DNA of 20,794 nt, taken from positions 1 through 20,794 of the forward strand of contig JADZBR010000312.1 in the NCBI GenBank assembly GCA_020852035.1. Direction: 5' to 3'. Origin of the DNA: Caulobacteraceae bacterium (GTDB taxonomy: Bacteria; Pseudomonadota; Alphaproteobacteria; Caulobacterales; Caulobacteraceae). Below the pieces are notes generated by a model. It saw only the letters and a list, made by a program, of their open reading frames with translations. It was not told where the DNA came from and ran no database searches. The translations under genes were made by a program, and so were the position numbers. Shown here in pieces: positions 1-7,542 of the stretch; the first letter of the stretch is position 1, and every line of letters begins with the position of its first letter.

Positions 1-160
1 CCGGTGCGCCGTCGGCGACGCTGGCCAGCACGGTCTCCGTCGCCGGGTCGACCACGTCGAACCGGCGACCCGACCTCGCGGCGCGCCAGCGGCCGGCGAC
101 AAAGAGCTCGCGGCGGCCCACGACCTGTTCGGCCAGGGAGGCGCGTGCTTGCGGGGTCAT
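1..160 (-). CDS. Aldehyde dehydrogenase, N-terminal fragment (runs off the left edge)
   Basis: Only the first 53 residues are in the window. They read RELFVAGRWRAA, a short gap, then FDVVDPATETVLASVAD. This is the usual opening of NAD(P)-dependent aldehyde dehydrogenases of the succinate-semialdehyde dehydrogenase type: a Phe-x-x-Gly-x-Trp strand followed by Asn/Asp-Pro-Ala-Thr. The family oxidises an aldehyde to an acid in the cytoplasm, but the catalytic Cys and Glu lie outside the window. The ATG is at 160, with a GAGG element about 9 bases upstream, and only 11 bases separate it from the preceding gene. It is therefore probably the fifth gene of the minus-strand operon that starts at 4165. 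The substrate cannot be told from this fragment. Confidence 0.8.
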   Translation of the reverse strand, partial: MTPQARASLAEQVVGRRELFVAGRWRAARSGRRFDVVDPATETVLASVADGAP

Positions 161-171
161 CGGCTCGATCC

Positions 172-618
172 TCAGGCCGTGCGTTCGGCCATCCGGTCGT
201 GCATCCGCGACAGGAGGCGCAGCAGCGGCCGGGGCGCCTTGCTCATGTCGCCCGACGAGGAGAGCCGCCCGGCCTCGACCAGCGCGCGGCGGCGGGCGGC
301 CTGTTCGGCCAGCGCCTCGGGCGTCGCCGTGCGGTGCGCCAGCCGCGCGCCGGGCAGCATCGCCTCATAGTCCCCGCGCACCAGCACGTCGGCCTCGACG
401 GCCTCGTCGAAGAAGGTGAGTTCGGCGCCCCGGAACCGGGCGGCCAGCACCACCTCGCCGCCCGACGGCGGCACGTCGCGGATCACCTCGCACATGGTGA
501 AATCCACGCCATCGAGGTCGGCCGGGCTTTCGCCGGCGAGGTCTCGCAGGGTCTGGCGCATCAGCGCGATCCATTCGGGGGAAGCGTAGGTCAGGCGATC
601 CATCGGCGCGTCCGTCAC
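172..618 (-). CDS. Small SCP2-like / lipid-binding-like protein, function unknown
   Basis: A 148-residue protein with no signal peptide or membrane segment. The GTG at 618 overlaps the TGA of the preceding oxidoreductase (GTGA), which suggests translational coupling. An in-frame ATG at 603 (MDRLTYASPEW) is the alternative start. The middle reads FTMCEVIRDVPP, then a strand-rich stretch ending FFDEAVEADVLVRGDYEAML. This pattern recalls SCP2-type sterol carrier-like proteins, where a repressed-looking 'D-Y-ADVxVxGDYE' segment follows a short beta sheet. I recognise this only by general pattern, so the family is tentative. A lipid- or CoA-ester-binding helper would fit the CoA-transferase and oxidoreductase upstream. 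The C-terminal third is Arg/Ala-rich and probably helical. Confidence 0.7.
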   Translation of the reverse strand: MTDAPMDRLTYASPEWIALMRQTLRDLAGESPADLDGVDFTMCEVIRDVPPSGGEVVLAARFRGAELTFFDEAVEADVLVRGDYEAMLPGARLAHRTATPEALAEQAARRRALVEAGRLSSSGDMSKAPRPLLRLLSRMHDRMAERTA

Positions 619-1610
619 TGGCTGTGCGACCCGCGCGGCCGCAGGCCGGCGGCGCGGTAGAGGGCGTCGATCACCGCCATGTTGGCCACTCCGTCCTCGC
701 CGGGCGTGCGGACGGCCGCGCCGTGGCGCACCACCTCCACCACGTGGCGGGCCTGGAAGACATAGGTCGCGGTCTTGTCGAAGCGTTCGGTGCGGCTCTC
801 GCCGCCGGCCTCCAGCACCGCGCGGTGCCCGAGCTGCGGCAGAAAGGGATTGGCCACCTCGAGGCGCCCGGCCTCTCCCTCGAGGCTGAACGCGGCCTCG
901 AACGCCGGGGCCGAGAGAGCGCACTCCAGCTCGCCGACCAGGCCGTCCTCGAACCGCAGCCGGGCGGTCATGGCGCCGTCGACGCCGGGTGATACCTCAT
1001 CGGCGGCCGCCTCGATCACCTCAGGCTCGCCGCCCGCGACCAGCCGCATGATGTTGACGCCGTAGGCGCCCAGGGCCATCGCCGAGCCTCCCGCGAGGTC
1101 GGCCTGGAAGCGGATGTCGCCCGGCGCCACCAGGCCGGCCGAGACCTTCATCGCCGCGCGCATGCGGGTGAGCCGGCCCAGGATCCCGGACCGCACGGTC
1201 CGGACGATGAAATCGGCCACCGGGTGATAGCGATAGTGGAACGCCTCGATCAGCGGCGCGCCGCTCTCGCGGGCCGCATCGACGATCGACTGCGCCTCGG
1301 CCGCGTTGGAGGCCAGCGGCTTTTCGCAGAGCACCGCCTTGCCCGCCCGCAGCGCCTTGATCGACCACTCGGCGTGCAGGCTGTTGGGAAGCGGGTTGTA
1401 GACGACCTCGATCTCGGGATCGTCGATCAGCGCCTCGTAGCTGCCGTGACTGCGCGCCACGCCGTGGGCCTCGGCGAACGCCGCCGCGCGCGCCGCATCG
1501 CGCGAGCCTATGGCGCTCACCACGATGTCGGCAGACTGCCGCGCCGGCTCCAGGATGGCCGAGCGGGCGATTCGCGCGCAGCCCAGCACGCCGACCCTGA
1601 CCGGCGTCAC
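615..1610 (-). CDS. Gfo/Idh/MocA-family NAD(P)-dependent oxidoreductase
   Basis: A 331-residue protein of usual family length. The N-terminal Rossmann strand VRVGVLGCARIA carries the GxxxxA dinucleotide loop at residues 10-15. The family signature CEKPLA is at 95-100, where the Lys of EKP normally acts in catalysis. The C-terminal half has the beta-sheet substrate domain, including FHYRYHPVADFI and repeated Gly-rich strands. Members oxidise or reduce sugars, inositols, trans-dihydrodiols and similar alcohols with NAD(P). The start is a GTG at 1610, 34 bases after the CoA-transferase stop; its ribosome site is weak, so it may rely on coupling. The stop overlaps the next gene's GTG. Context suggests an alcohol/ketone step in a catabolic operon, but the substrate is not predictable. 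Confidence 0.9.
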   Translation of the reverse strand: MTPVRVGVLGCARIARSAILEPARQSADIVVSAIGSRDAARAAAFAEAHGVARSHGSYEALIDDPEIEVVYNPLPNSLHAEWSIKALRAGKAVLCEKPLASNAAEAQSIVDAARESGAPLIEAFHYRYHPVADFIVRTVRSGILGRLTRMRAAMKVSAGLVAPGDIRFQADLAGGSAMALGAYGVNIMRLVAGGEPEVIEAAADEVSPGVDGAMTARLRFEDGLVGELECALSAPAFEAAFSLEGEAGRLEVANPFLPQLGHRAVLEAGGESRTERFDKTATYVFQARHVVEVVRHGAAVRTPGEDGVANMAVIDALYRAAGLRPRGSHSQ

Positions 1611-1644
1611 GGGGCGGTCCGCAAGGGCTTTGCGAAGCGCGCCA

Positions 1645-2850
1645 TCAGGCGGCGCCGGCCGGTTTCGGGCTCCCCGACGCGACCGCCAGGGCGGCGATCC
1701 GCTCGGCCGCCAGCCCAAGCTCGGCCAGGACCTCGCCGGTGTTCTCGCCCAGCGAGGCGACGCGCAGGGTGCGCGCCTCGGCGCCAGACATGGCGAAGGC
1801 CGGGCCGGGCACCGGGGCCGGCGGGCCGCCGCCGCCCAGTTCGACATGCGAGATGACCGACGAGCCGGCCGCCAGTTCCTCGTCGTAGATCTGCGCGATG
1901 CTGCGCACGACGCCGCACGGCACGCCTTCGCGTTGCAGCGCATGGAAGGCCTCCGACGACGTCCTCGCCGCGAACCACTCGCCGGCGAGTTCGGCGATCG
2001 TGGCCTTCAGTTCGGCGTTCTCGACGAGGTTCGGGCGCTTGCCCTCCGGCGCCCACTCGGGATGGCCGAGCAGGTCGCTGAACGCGCGCCAGCTGGCCGG
2101 GGTGCCGGCCGCCAGGTACATCGGCGCGTCCGAGGTCTGGAAGTAGTCGAAGGATTCCGGGGCGCGGGCCACCCGCGTCGGCGACTTGCCGGCCACGCCC
2201 TTGCTGGGAACGTGGTAGCTGAGCTGCGAGGTCATGGCCTCCAGCATGCTGACAGGCGCCAGCCGTCCCTTGCCGGTCGCCCGCGCCTCCCACAGGGCGC
2301 ACATCGCCGCATAGGCGCCGATCATGCCGGCGGCGTGGTCGGCGACGAAGAACTGGCTGATGGTCGGCGGGCCGTCGGCGTCGCCGGTCAGGTCGGAGAA
2401 GCCGCTCATCGCCTGGATGGCCGGATCGAACGCCAGATAGTCGCGGCGCTCGTCGCCCTGGCCGAAGCCGGTGATGTGGACCATGCAGGCCCGCGGGTTG
2501 ATCTGCGAAAGCTGCTCGAAGCCGAAGCCGAGCTTCTCGGGAATGCCGTGCGCGTAGTTGGTGACCACGATGTCGGCCCAGCCCAGCAGCGCGTTCAGCG
2601 CCTCGGCGCTCTCGGGCCGGCGCAGGTCCAGCTCAACGCTGCGCTTGCCGCGGTTGTGGCAGGCGAAGGCCAGGCTCTCGCCGGCCTCGCTGTAGGGGGG
2701 CGCCTTGCGTCCGGGCTCGCCGCCGCGCGGCTCGAGCTTGACGACCTCCGCGCCCTGGTCGGCCAGCATCATCGCGCAGTGCGGGGCTGCGATGTAGTGG
2801 CCGATCTCCAGAACCTTCACCCCGCTGAGCGGGCCTTGCTGGCGCTGCAC
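1645..2850 (-). CDS. CaiB/BaiF family (class III) CoA-transferase
   Basis: A 401-residue protein of standard length for family III CoA-transferases, which move CoA between an acyl-CoA donor and a carboxylic acid acceptor through an aspartyl-CoA thioester. Typical features are VLEIGHYIAAPHCAMMLADQGAEVVKLEP at residues 13-41 (split here only by a gap-free family block), NRGKRSVELDLR near 66-77, and the FVADHAAGM segment with Asp171 in the position of the catalytic aspartate. The start is GTG at 2850 with GGAGG five bases upstream. It follows the amidohydrolase after about 110 bases and precedes the Gfo/Idh gene by 34. In steroid and aromatic catabolic clusters such enzymes activate acids for beta-oxidation; that role here is inferred. 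Confidence 0.93.
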   Translation of the reverse strand: MQRQQGPLSGVKVLEIGHYIAAPHCAMMLADQGAEVVKLEPRGGEPGRKAPPYSEAGESLAFACHNRGKRSVELDLRRPESAEALNALLGWADIVVTNYAHGIPEKLGFGFEQLSQINPRACMVHITGFGQGDERRDYLAFDPAIQAMSGFSDLTGDADGPPTISQFFVADHAAGMIGAYAAMCALWEARATGKGRLAPVSMLEAMTSQLSYHVPSKGVAGKSPTRVARAPESFDYFQTSDAPMYLAAGTPASWRAFSDLLGHPEWAPEGKRPNLVENAELKATIAELAGEWFAARTSSEAFHALQREGVPCGVVRSIAQIYDEELAAGSSVISHVELGGGGPPAPVPGPAFAMSGAEARTLRVASLGENTGEVLAELGLAAERIAALAVASGSPKPAGAA

Positions 2851-2959
2851 GCAATCCTCCCGGCAGGCATGGCCGCGCGGCGCCCGCCGCGCGCGAAAAA
2901 GGCGGACGCCGCGCCGTCGGGGCCGGGCCCGGCGGCGAGACGTCCGATAGTCAGGGAGC

Positions 2960-4165
2960 TCAGGCCGCGATCAGATGCTTGGGGTAGCGCAGGTCCTCGG
3001 GCAGCGCGGCCCCCATCATGTCGATGTAGTTTTCGCGGAAGAACCGATCCTTCGCCCGCTGCGAAATCCCGCCCTTGTCCAGGGATTCCCGGAACCGCTT
3101 CAGCGGGTTGCGACCGCCCTCGACGTGCGGGTAGTCCGACGAGAACATGCAGATCTCCTCGGCGGAGTTCTCGATGATCCAGGCGGTGTCCTCGGTCGGG
3201 AACGGGGTGACGCGGAGCTGGCGGCGGGCGATTTCACTGGGCCGGCCGCTGAGGTTGCGAAGCCGCTCCTCGTGGCGCGCGAAGGCTTCGAAGGAGTTGT
3301 CCATCAGCTTCAGCCAGCTCGGAAGCCACGACGCGCCCAGCTCGATGGCGCCGAACTTCAGGTTCGGGAAGCGGTCCATCACCCCGTCGAAGATCAGCGC
3401 CGCCAGGGTGTTCTGCACCGGCTGCGGGATCGACATGTAGCCCAGCGAATTGGAGTCGCCGTCGCCGCTGACAATCACGATCGGGGCCTTGCCGTTGTTG
3501 CGATACGACGGCGAAAGGTTGGTGCCGGTGATGTGGAAGAGGATCGGCACGCCGGCCTCTTCGGCCACCGCCCAGAAGGGGTCCAGGTCGATGTGGCTGG
3601 GCGAGTGGGCGACCGGCGGCTCGGACGGGATCATGAACCCCTTGGCCCCCATCTCCAGCGCCGCGCGCGCCTCCTGCGGCGCCCGGGCCATGTCGGCGAT
3701 CGGCGTATAGGCGACCGGCAGCATGCGCCGGTCGTGCGCGCAGAAATCGGTGATCATCCGGTTGTGCGCCCGCGCCACGCCGTAGCAGAGGTCCATGTCG
3801 CCGCCGCGGTCGAGCTCGAAATTACGCAGGCACATGGAGGTGAAGATCAGCTGGGTGGCGAAGCCGAGCAGGTCGAGCGCCCGGGGCCGGTCCTCCGGCA
3901 GGAACCCGCCGAGGGAGTCATAGCCCTTACGGGCCATCAGGTTCTCCTCGGCCCCGGCGCGGAACTCCGGGTCGCGCTGCTTGGCGCGGACCTTGGCGAA
4001 GTGCTCGTCGCGGCCCAGCATGCGGACCTTGAACTCGTGCTCGGCGGCGCGCGCCTCGTGATAGGCGGCCTTCAGGCGCGGCTCGATGAAGGCGTCCAGA
4101 CAGTCCGGCATCTCCACGATGTGGGCGTCGGCGTCGTGGATGATCTCGTTCTCGACGTAGGGCAT
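2960..4165 (-). CDS. Amidohydrolase family 2 metal-dependent hydrolase/decarboxylase
   Basis: A 401-residue TIM-barrel protein of the amidohydrolase_2 (ACMSD-like) group. The strand-1 metal motif appears as DADAH at residues 11-15. A barrel histidine is seen at 211 (ILFHITGT), and the closing motif SSDYPHVEGG carries Asp344 and His347. These positions match the metal and catalytic residues of the family, which hydrolyses C-N or C-C bonds or decarboxylates aromatic and cyclic acids. The start is an ATG at 4165 with GGAGGA five bases upstream. It is the first gene of the minus operon leading to the CoA-transferase. A TATAAT-like -10 and the shared 15-bp motif lie 40-55 bases upstream. Related proteins are common in aromatic and steroid clusters with unclear substrates. 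Confidence 0.92.
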   Translation of the reverse strand: MPYVENEIIHDADAHIVEMPDCLDAFIEPRLKAAYHEARAAEHEFKVRMLGRDEHFAKVRAKQRDPEFRAGAEENLMARKGYDSLGGFLPEDRPRALDLLGFATQLIFTSMCLRNFELDRGGDMDLCYGVARAHNRMITDFCAHDRRMLPVAYTPIADMARAPQEARAALEMGAKGFMIPSEPPVAHSPSHIDLDPFWAVAEEAGVPILFHITGTNLSPSYRNNGKAPIVIVSGDGDSNSLGYMSIPQPVQNTLAALIFDGVMDRFPNLKFGAIELGASWLPSWLKLMDNSFEAFARHEERLRNLSGRPSEIARRQLRVTPFPTEDTAWIIENSAEEICMFSSDYPHVEGGRNPLKRFRESLDKGGISQRAKDRFFRENYIDMMGAALPEDLRYPKHLIAA

Positions 4166-4204
4166 CGGTTCCTCCGCTGGCGCTGGAGCGCCTTAGTAGA
4201 ATAA

Positions 4205-4219
4205 TTATATCACTATTTA
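4205..4219 (+). promoter_or_regulatory. Shared 15-bp motif, site A, over the -10 of the amidohydrolase operon
   Basis: The sequence TTATATCACTATTTA is one of six copies of TTATnnnACTATTTA in the window. It lies 40-54 bases before the ATG at 4165. On the minus strand it overlaps TATAAT (4209 to 4204), a good -10, with TTGCCC (4229 to 4224) as a possible -35 at a 14-base spacing. That placement suits repression of the operon. The reverse strand, TAAATAGTGATATAA, holds TnGT, one half of the FadR-type operator TNGTNNNACNA. The motif is seen; its function is inferred. Confidence 0.6.
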
Positions 4220-4255
4220 GAGTGGGCAAGTGAAAGTCACGTGATCCGCGGGATC

Positions 4256-4296
4256 GGAGAGCCGGGCCGGCGTTCGCGAGAGGCGCCCGGCTCTCC
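4256..4296 (-). terminator. Hairpin just after the TonB receptor gene, possible terminator
   Basis: An 11-bp perfect inverted repeat (4256-4266 with 4286-4296, core GAGAGCCGGG) begins 6 bases beyond the receptor's stop codon, with a 19-base loop. It is the right place for a transcription end, but no clear T-run follows on the minus strand, so a classical intrinsic terminator is not established. It separates the receptor from the amidohydrolase promoter. Confidence 0.45.
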
Positions 4297-4302
4297 CGCG
4301 CG

Positions 4303-6516
4303 CTAGAACGACCTGGAGACCCGCACGCCATAGACCCGCGGGGCGCCGACGTAGCCGACGTAGGTCGCCTGCGAGAACGGCGCGAGGAACATGAAGTTCA
4401 TGTAGTCCTTGTTCAGCAGGTTGGTGGCGAACACCTCCATCGACAGGCCCTCGTCGTTCTTGATCCCGACCCGGCCGTTGACGATGCCGCCGCCGCCCCT
4501 GCGGGTGTTCGGGTCGAGGTTCTGCGAGATGTAGATGCTGCTCTTGTAGGCGAAGTCGAGCATCCCGAACCCGCGCCAGCTCTCCGAGATCGGGCGCTCG
4601 TAGCGCGCCGCGGCGTTGAAGTAGTATTTCGCCGAGCCGTTCAGCCGCTCGCCCGACAGGTCGCAGACGCCCGCGATGCCCGGCCGGCAGGTGCCGTTCT
4701 TGAAGTCGGTGTAGGTGGCGTCGACGTAGCTGGCGGCGGCGGTGACCCACAGGCCGTCGATGGGGTGCGCCTCGCCCTCGACCTCGATCCCCTTGGTGAC
4801 GAACTGCTCGGCGTTGCGGGTGGTGTAGGAGGTGCCGTTGAAGGCCAGGGTCTGGAAGTCGTCGTACTCGGTGTAGAAGGCCGCCAGGTTCATCGACAGG
4901 CGCCGGTCGAGGAAGTAGCCCTTCAGCCCGACCTCGTAGTTGAGGTTGGTTTCCGGCTCGAACTGGAAGTCGACCATGTTCGAGCGGCGGGTGATCTCGA
5001 ACCCGCCGGGCTTGAACCCGCGGGCGATCGACGCATAGGTCGTAATGTCGGGCGTCCACTTGTAGCTGGCGTCGAACTTCCAGGTCCAGGCCTCGTCGGT
5101 GCGCTTCTCGCGCGTCGTGCCGAGTTGGGGATAGACGCGGTTGTTCGAGGTCTGGACGAACACCACCGACTGCGGCTCATGGGTGTAGCGCACCCCGACC
5201 GAGGTCGTGAACTGGTCGGTCCAGTGATAGTTCGCGTGGCCGAAGATCGAATAGGTGCGGTCGCGCACCCGCGCATCGGTGATGGTCGCGAAGTTGGTGC
5301 CGGCGATCTTGTAGGCGGCCGGCGCGTCCGGGCCGAGGCGGATGTCCTCGTAGTCGGTCGAACGGCGGTCGTAGTAGAACAGCCCCGCCACATAGGTGAG
5401 CTTGCGGTCGCCGGGCGAGGTCAGGCGCAGTTCCTGGCTGAACTGGTGGTGCCCCTGGTCGATCAGGAAGTTGTCGAGGAACCGCTGCGGCAGGGCGTCC
5501 GGATCGTTCAGCGGCTGCAGCGTCCAGAACCGCGCCGCGGTCAGCGAGGTGATCGTATGGTCGCCGACATACCAGTTCAGCTCCGCCGACAGGCCGTTGC
5601 CGCGCACGGGGTTGGTGTTGATCCCGCTCTGCAGCGTCTCGCGGTCATAGGCCAGGCCCGGAGGGGCGATCGGCGCGGTCGGCACGCCGCCGAGGCTGGC
5701 CCCGGGCAGCAGCTTCCATAGCACCGCGGAACAGCACTTGGTGGTTTCCTTGGCGTAGTCGGCGCTCACCAGGGCGTCGAAGTTGTCCTTCTTGTACATC
5801 AGCTTGCCGCGGACGCTGAACTTCCGCTCGTCATCGACGTCCTGCATGGTGGTGGAGTTGTAGGTGAACCCGTCCCGCGAGGTGGCGCCGGCCGAGAGGC
5901 TGAATCCCAGCGTGTCCTGGATGATCGGGCCGCTGACGCGCGCACGCGCCTCCACGAGGTTGTACTTGCCGAACACCACTTCGCCGTAGCCGCCGAAGCG
6001 CGTCAGGTCGGGCTTGCGGGTGATGATGTGCACCAGGCCGGCGGCGGTGTTCATGCCGAACAGCGTGCCCTGCGGCCCGCGCAGCACCTCCACCCGCTCG
6101 ATGTCGAGGAAGTCCTGCGACGAGGCCATCCCGGTCCGCGCCATGAACACGCCGTCGACGAAGATGCCGAGCGAGGATTGCCGGCCGGGGTTGCCCTGGG
6201 TGGAGGTCACGCCGCGCATGTTCATGCCGGACGCGCGGGCGTCGCCCAGCTGGTTCGAGTTGAAGCTCGGGGCGACGCGCGACAGATCGTGGAAGTTGGT
6301 GATCTGCATGGCGCTAAGCCGCTCGCCGCTCGCCGCGGTGATGGCGATCGGCACGTCCTTGACGTTCTCGGCGCGCTTCTGCGCGGTGACCACCACTTCG
6401 CCGAGCAGATCACCCGAATCGGCGGCCTCGTCGGCCCACGCCGCCAGCGGGACGGCCGCGCCGAGCAGGGTTCCGGCCATCAGCATCGCACGCAGCGCGT
6501 GCCTGGAAGCGCTCAT
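4303..6516 (-). CDS. TonB-dependent outer-membrane receptor
   Basis: A 737-residue receptor. The chosen ATG at 6516 follows GGGGGAGGGG and opens a clear signal peptide: MSASRHALRA, a hydrophobic stretch, and cleavage after AAWA near residue 28. An ATG nine codons upstream would spoil the signal. A TonB-box-like segment EVVVTAQKR is at 40-48. The plug domain follows with IERVEVLRGPQGTLFG, and the chain ends in the outer-membrane signature with terminal Phe (VRVSRSF). The protein would import a bulky or scarce substrate across the outer membrane using TonB energy. The AQKR-type N-terminus is common in Caulobacterales and sphingomonad receptors that serve catabolic clusters. It is divergent from a FadR-type regulator, and site F of the shared motif lies in its upstream region. 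The substrate is unknown. Confidence 0.96.
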   Translation of the reverse strand: MSASRHALRAMLMAGTLLGAAVPLAAWADEAADSGDLLGEVVVTAQKRAENVKDVPIAITAASGERLSAMQITNFHDLSRVAPSFNSNQLGDARASGMNMRGVTSTQGNPGRQSSLGIFVDGVFMARTGMASSQDFLDIERVEVLRGPQGTLFGMNTAAGLVHIITRKPDLTRFGGYGEVVFGKYNLVEARARVSGPIIQDTLGFSLSAGATSRDGFTYNSTTMQDVDDERKFSVRGKLMYKKDNFDALVSADYAKETTKCCSAVLWKLLPGASLGGVPTAPIAPPGLAYDRETLQSGINTNPVRGNGLSAELNWYVGDHTITSLTAARFWTLQPLNDPDALPQRFLDNFLIDQGHHQFSQELRLTSPGDRKLTYVAGLFYYDRRSTDYEDIRLGPDAPAAYKIAGTNFATITDARVRDRTYSIFGHANYHWTDQFTTSVGVRYTHEPQSVVFVQTSNNRVYPQLGTTREKRTDEAWTWKFDASYKWTPDITTYASIARGFKPGGFEITRRSNMVDFQFEPETNLNYEVGLKGYFLDRRLSMNLAAFYTEYDDFQTLAFNGTSYTTRNAEQFVTKGIEVEGEAHPIDGLWVTAAASYVDATYTDFKNGTCRPGIAGVCDLSGERLNGSAKYYFNAAARYERPISESWRGFGMLDFAYKSSIYISQNLDPNTRRGGGGIVNGRVGIKNDEGLSMEVFATNLLNKDYMNFMFLAPFSQATYVGYVGAPRVYGVRVSRSF

Positions 6517-6576
6517 CGTTGTCCCCTCCCCCGGGATCTTCATGTTTCCCGGATCGACCGGGCAGCCGCTCCCTTT

Positions 6577-6591
6577 TAAATCGTTAGATAA
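6577..6591 (-). promoter_or_regulatory. Shared 15-bp motif, site F, in the receptor/regulator intergenic region
   Basis: Read on the minus strand this is TTATCTAACGATTTA, matching TTATnnnACTATTTA at all fixed positions but one. It lies about 60-75 bases upstream of the receptor ATG at 6516. It is the only copy oriented on the minus strand. It adjoins two further inverted repeats in the same AT-rich island. Confidence 0.55.
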
Positions 6592-6626
6592 TTCTAATCA
6601 ATAGAATACTTGATATATGTCATATC
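6591..6626. promoter_or_regulatory. Two tandem inverted repeats in the AT-rich divergent promoter region
   Basis: ATTCTA (6591-6596) and TAGAAT (6602-6607) form a perfect 6-bp inverted repeat with a 5-base spacer. GATAT (6612-6616) and ATATC (6622-6626) form a second with a 5-base spacer. Both lie between the divergent receptor and regulator genes in the most AT-rich part of the 219-base intergenic region. They could be operators or promoter elements; TAGAAT on the minus strand could serve as a -10 for the receptor. The rest of the region, about 6627-6735, shows no clear gene or site. Confidence 0.35.
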
Positions 6627-6735
6627 GAACTCCACATCAGGAAAAATCATTTGTTTTCCGCCGGTTATAGATTCATCGCGCGAAAGTCGCGATGGGGGGC
6701 GATTGCAGGGCAAGGTTTCATGGGCTAGAGGACCG

Positions 6736-7536
6736 TTGTTCCGCCAAAGCTCCGGGCCGATTCCGGGCGGCGAAACGGGGCGTCCCAAGTCGCTGAAGAG
6801 GCCAGTCCGGGTGCAGATTCCAAAGGCTGCGGAACTGATCGCGGACGTCATCCGCCGCCAGATCGCCCGCGGCGACCTTTCGGAGGGCGATCCTCTGCCG
6901 GCCGAGGCGCGGCTGATGGAGCAGTTCAACGTCTCGCGCCCGACCCTGCGCGAAGCGTTCCGCATCCTGGAGGCCGAGGGGCTGATCCGGGTGCGGCGCG
7001 GCGCCGGCGGCGGCGCGCGCATCTGCATGCCCGAGGCCGAGACCGCCGCGCGCTCGTTCGGCTTCCTGCTGCAGGTCCGCCACGCCACCCTGGCCGAGGT
7101 GCTGGAGGCCCGCGCCTTCATCGAGCCGCCACTCGCCGGCCGGCTGGCGCGCATCCGCACCGAAGACGACATCGCCGCCCTGAAGGCGCACATCGCGCAC
7201 GAGCGCGCGACCCTCACCGACTTCGCGACCTTCGGCCTGGCGACGGCGGTGATTCACGAGCTCCTGATCCAGCGCGCCGGCAATGTCGCCGCCGCGCTGA
7301 TGGTCGGGATGCTGGACGACATCTTCCGCCGCCATGTCGCCCAGTTCGTGGCCCGCGCGCGGCCCGACCAGCTGGACCTCAATCGCCTGGCGCTGGCCAA
7401 TCACGAACGCATGGTCGAGCGGGTCGAGGCTGGAGACGCGGCCGGCGCCGAGCAGGCCTGGCGCGAGCACATGATCCAGCTGCACGGGATCATCATCGCC
7501 GAACTCGGCGAGACCTCGGTGATCGACCTCTACTGA
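6736..7536 (+). CDS. FadR-type GntR transcription regulator (first paralog)
   Basis: The winged helix-turn-helix starts at IPKAAELIADVIRRQI and contains the recognition region FNVSRPTLREAFRILEAEGLI. An all-helical FCD ligand domain follows (VLEARAFIEPPLA through DDIFRRHVAQF), with histidines in IHELLIQRAGN and in the late NHERM and REHM segments that could bind a metal or ligand. I chose TTG at 6736, preceded by AGAGGA, giving 266 residues; GTG at 6811 is a serious alternative and upstream TTG codons are less coding-like. It is divergent from the TonB receptor, and its stop is 6 bases from the convergent GPH transporter. It aligns without gaps to the regulator at 19563 at about 57% identity, and both end in -DLY. 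FadR-type proteins usually repress catabolic genes and are released by a pathway metabolite. Confidence 0.93.
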   Translation: MFRQSSGPIPGGETGRPKSLKRPVRVQIPKAAELIADVIRRQIARGDLSEGDPLPAEARLMEQFNVSRPTLREAFRILEAEGLIRVRRGAGGGARICMPEAETAARSFGFLLQVRHATLAEVLEARAFIEPPLAGRLARIRTEDDIAALKAHIAHERATLTDFATFGLATAVIHELLIQRAGNVAAALMVGMLDDIFRRHVAQFVARARPDQLDLNRLALANHERMVERVEAGDAAGAEQAWREHMIQLHGIIIAELGETSVIDLY

Positions 7537-7542
7537 CCGCGC

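Noticed and set aside
2874..2893. GC-rich hairpin (9-bp arms) between the amidohydrolase and CoA-transferase genes, with a 5-base T run on the minus strand
   Set aside because: The T run (2900 to 2896) comes before this hairpin in the minus-strand transcript, and only weak 4-bp stems precede it. It is not a convincing terminator, and the two genes are probably in one operon.
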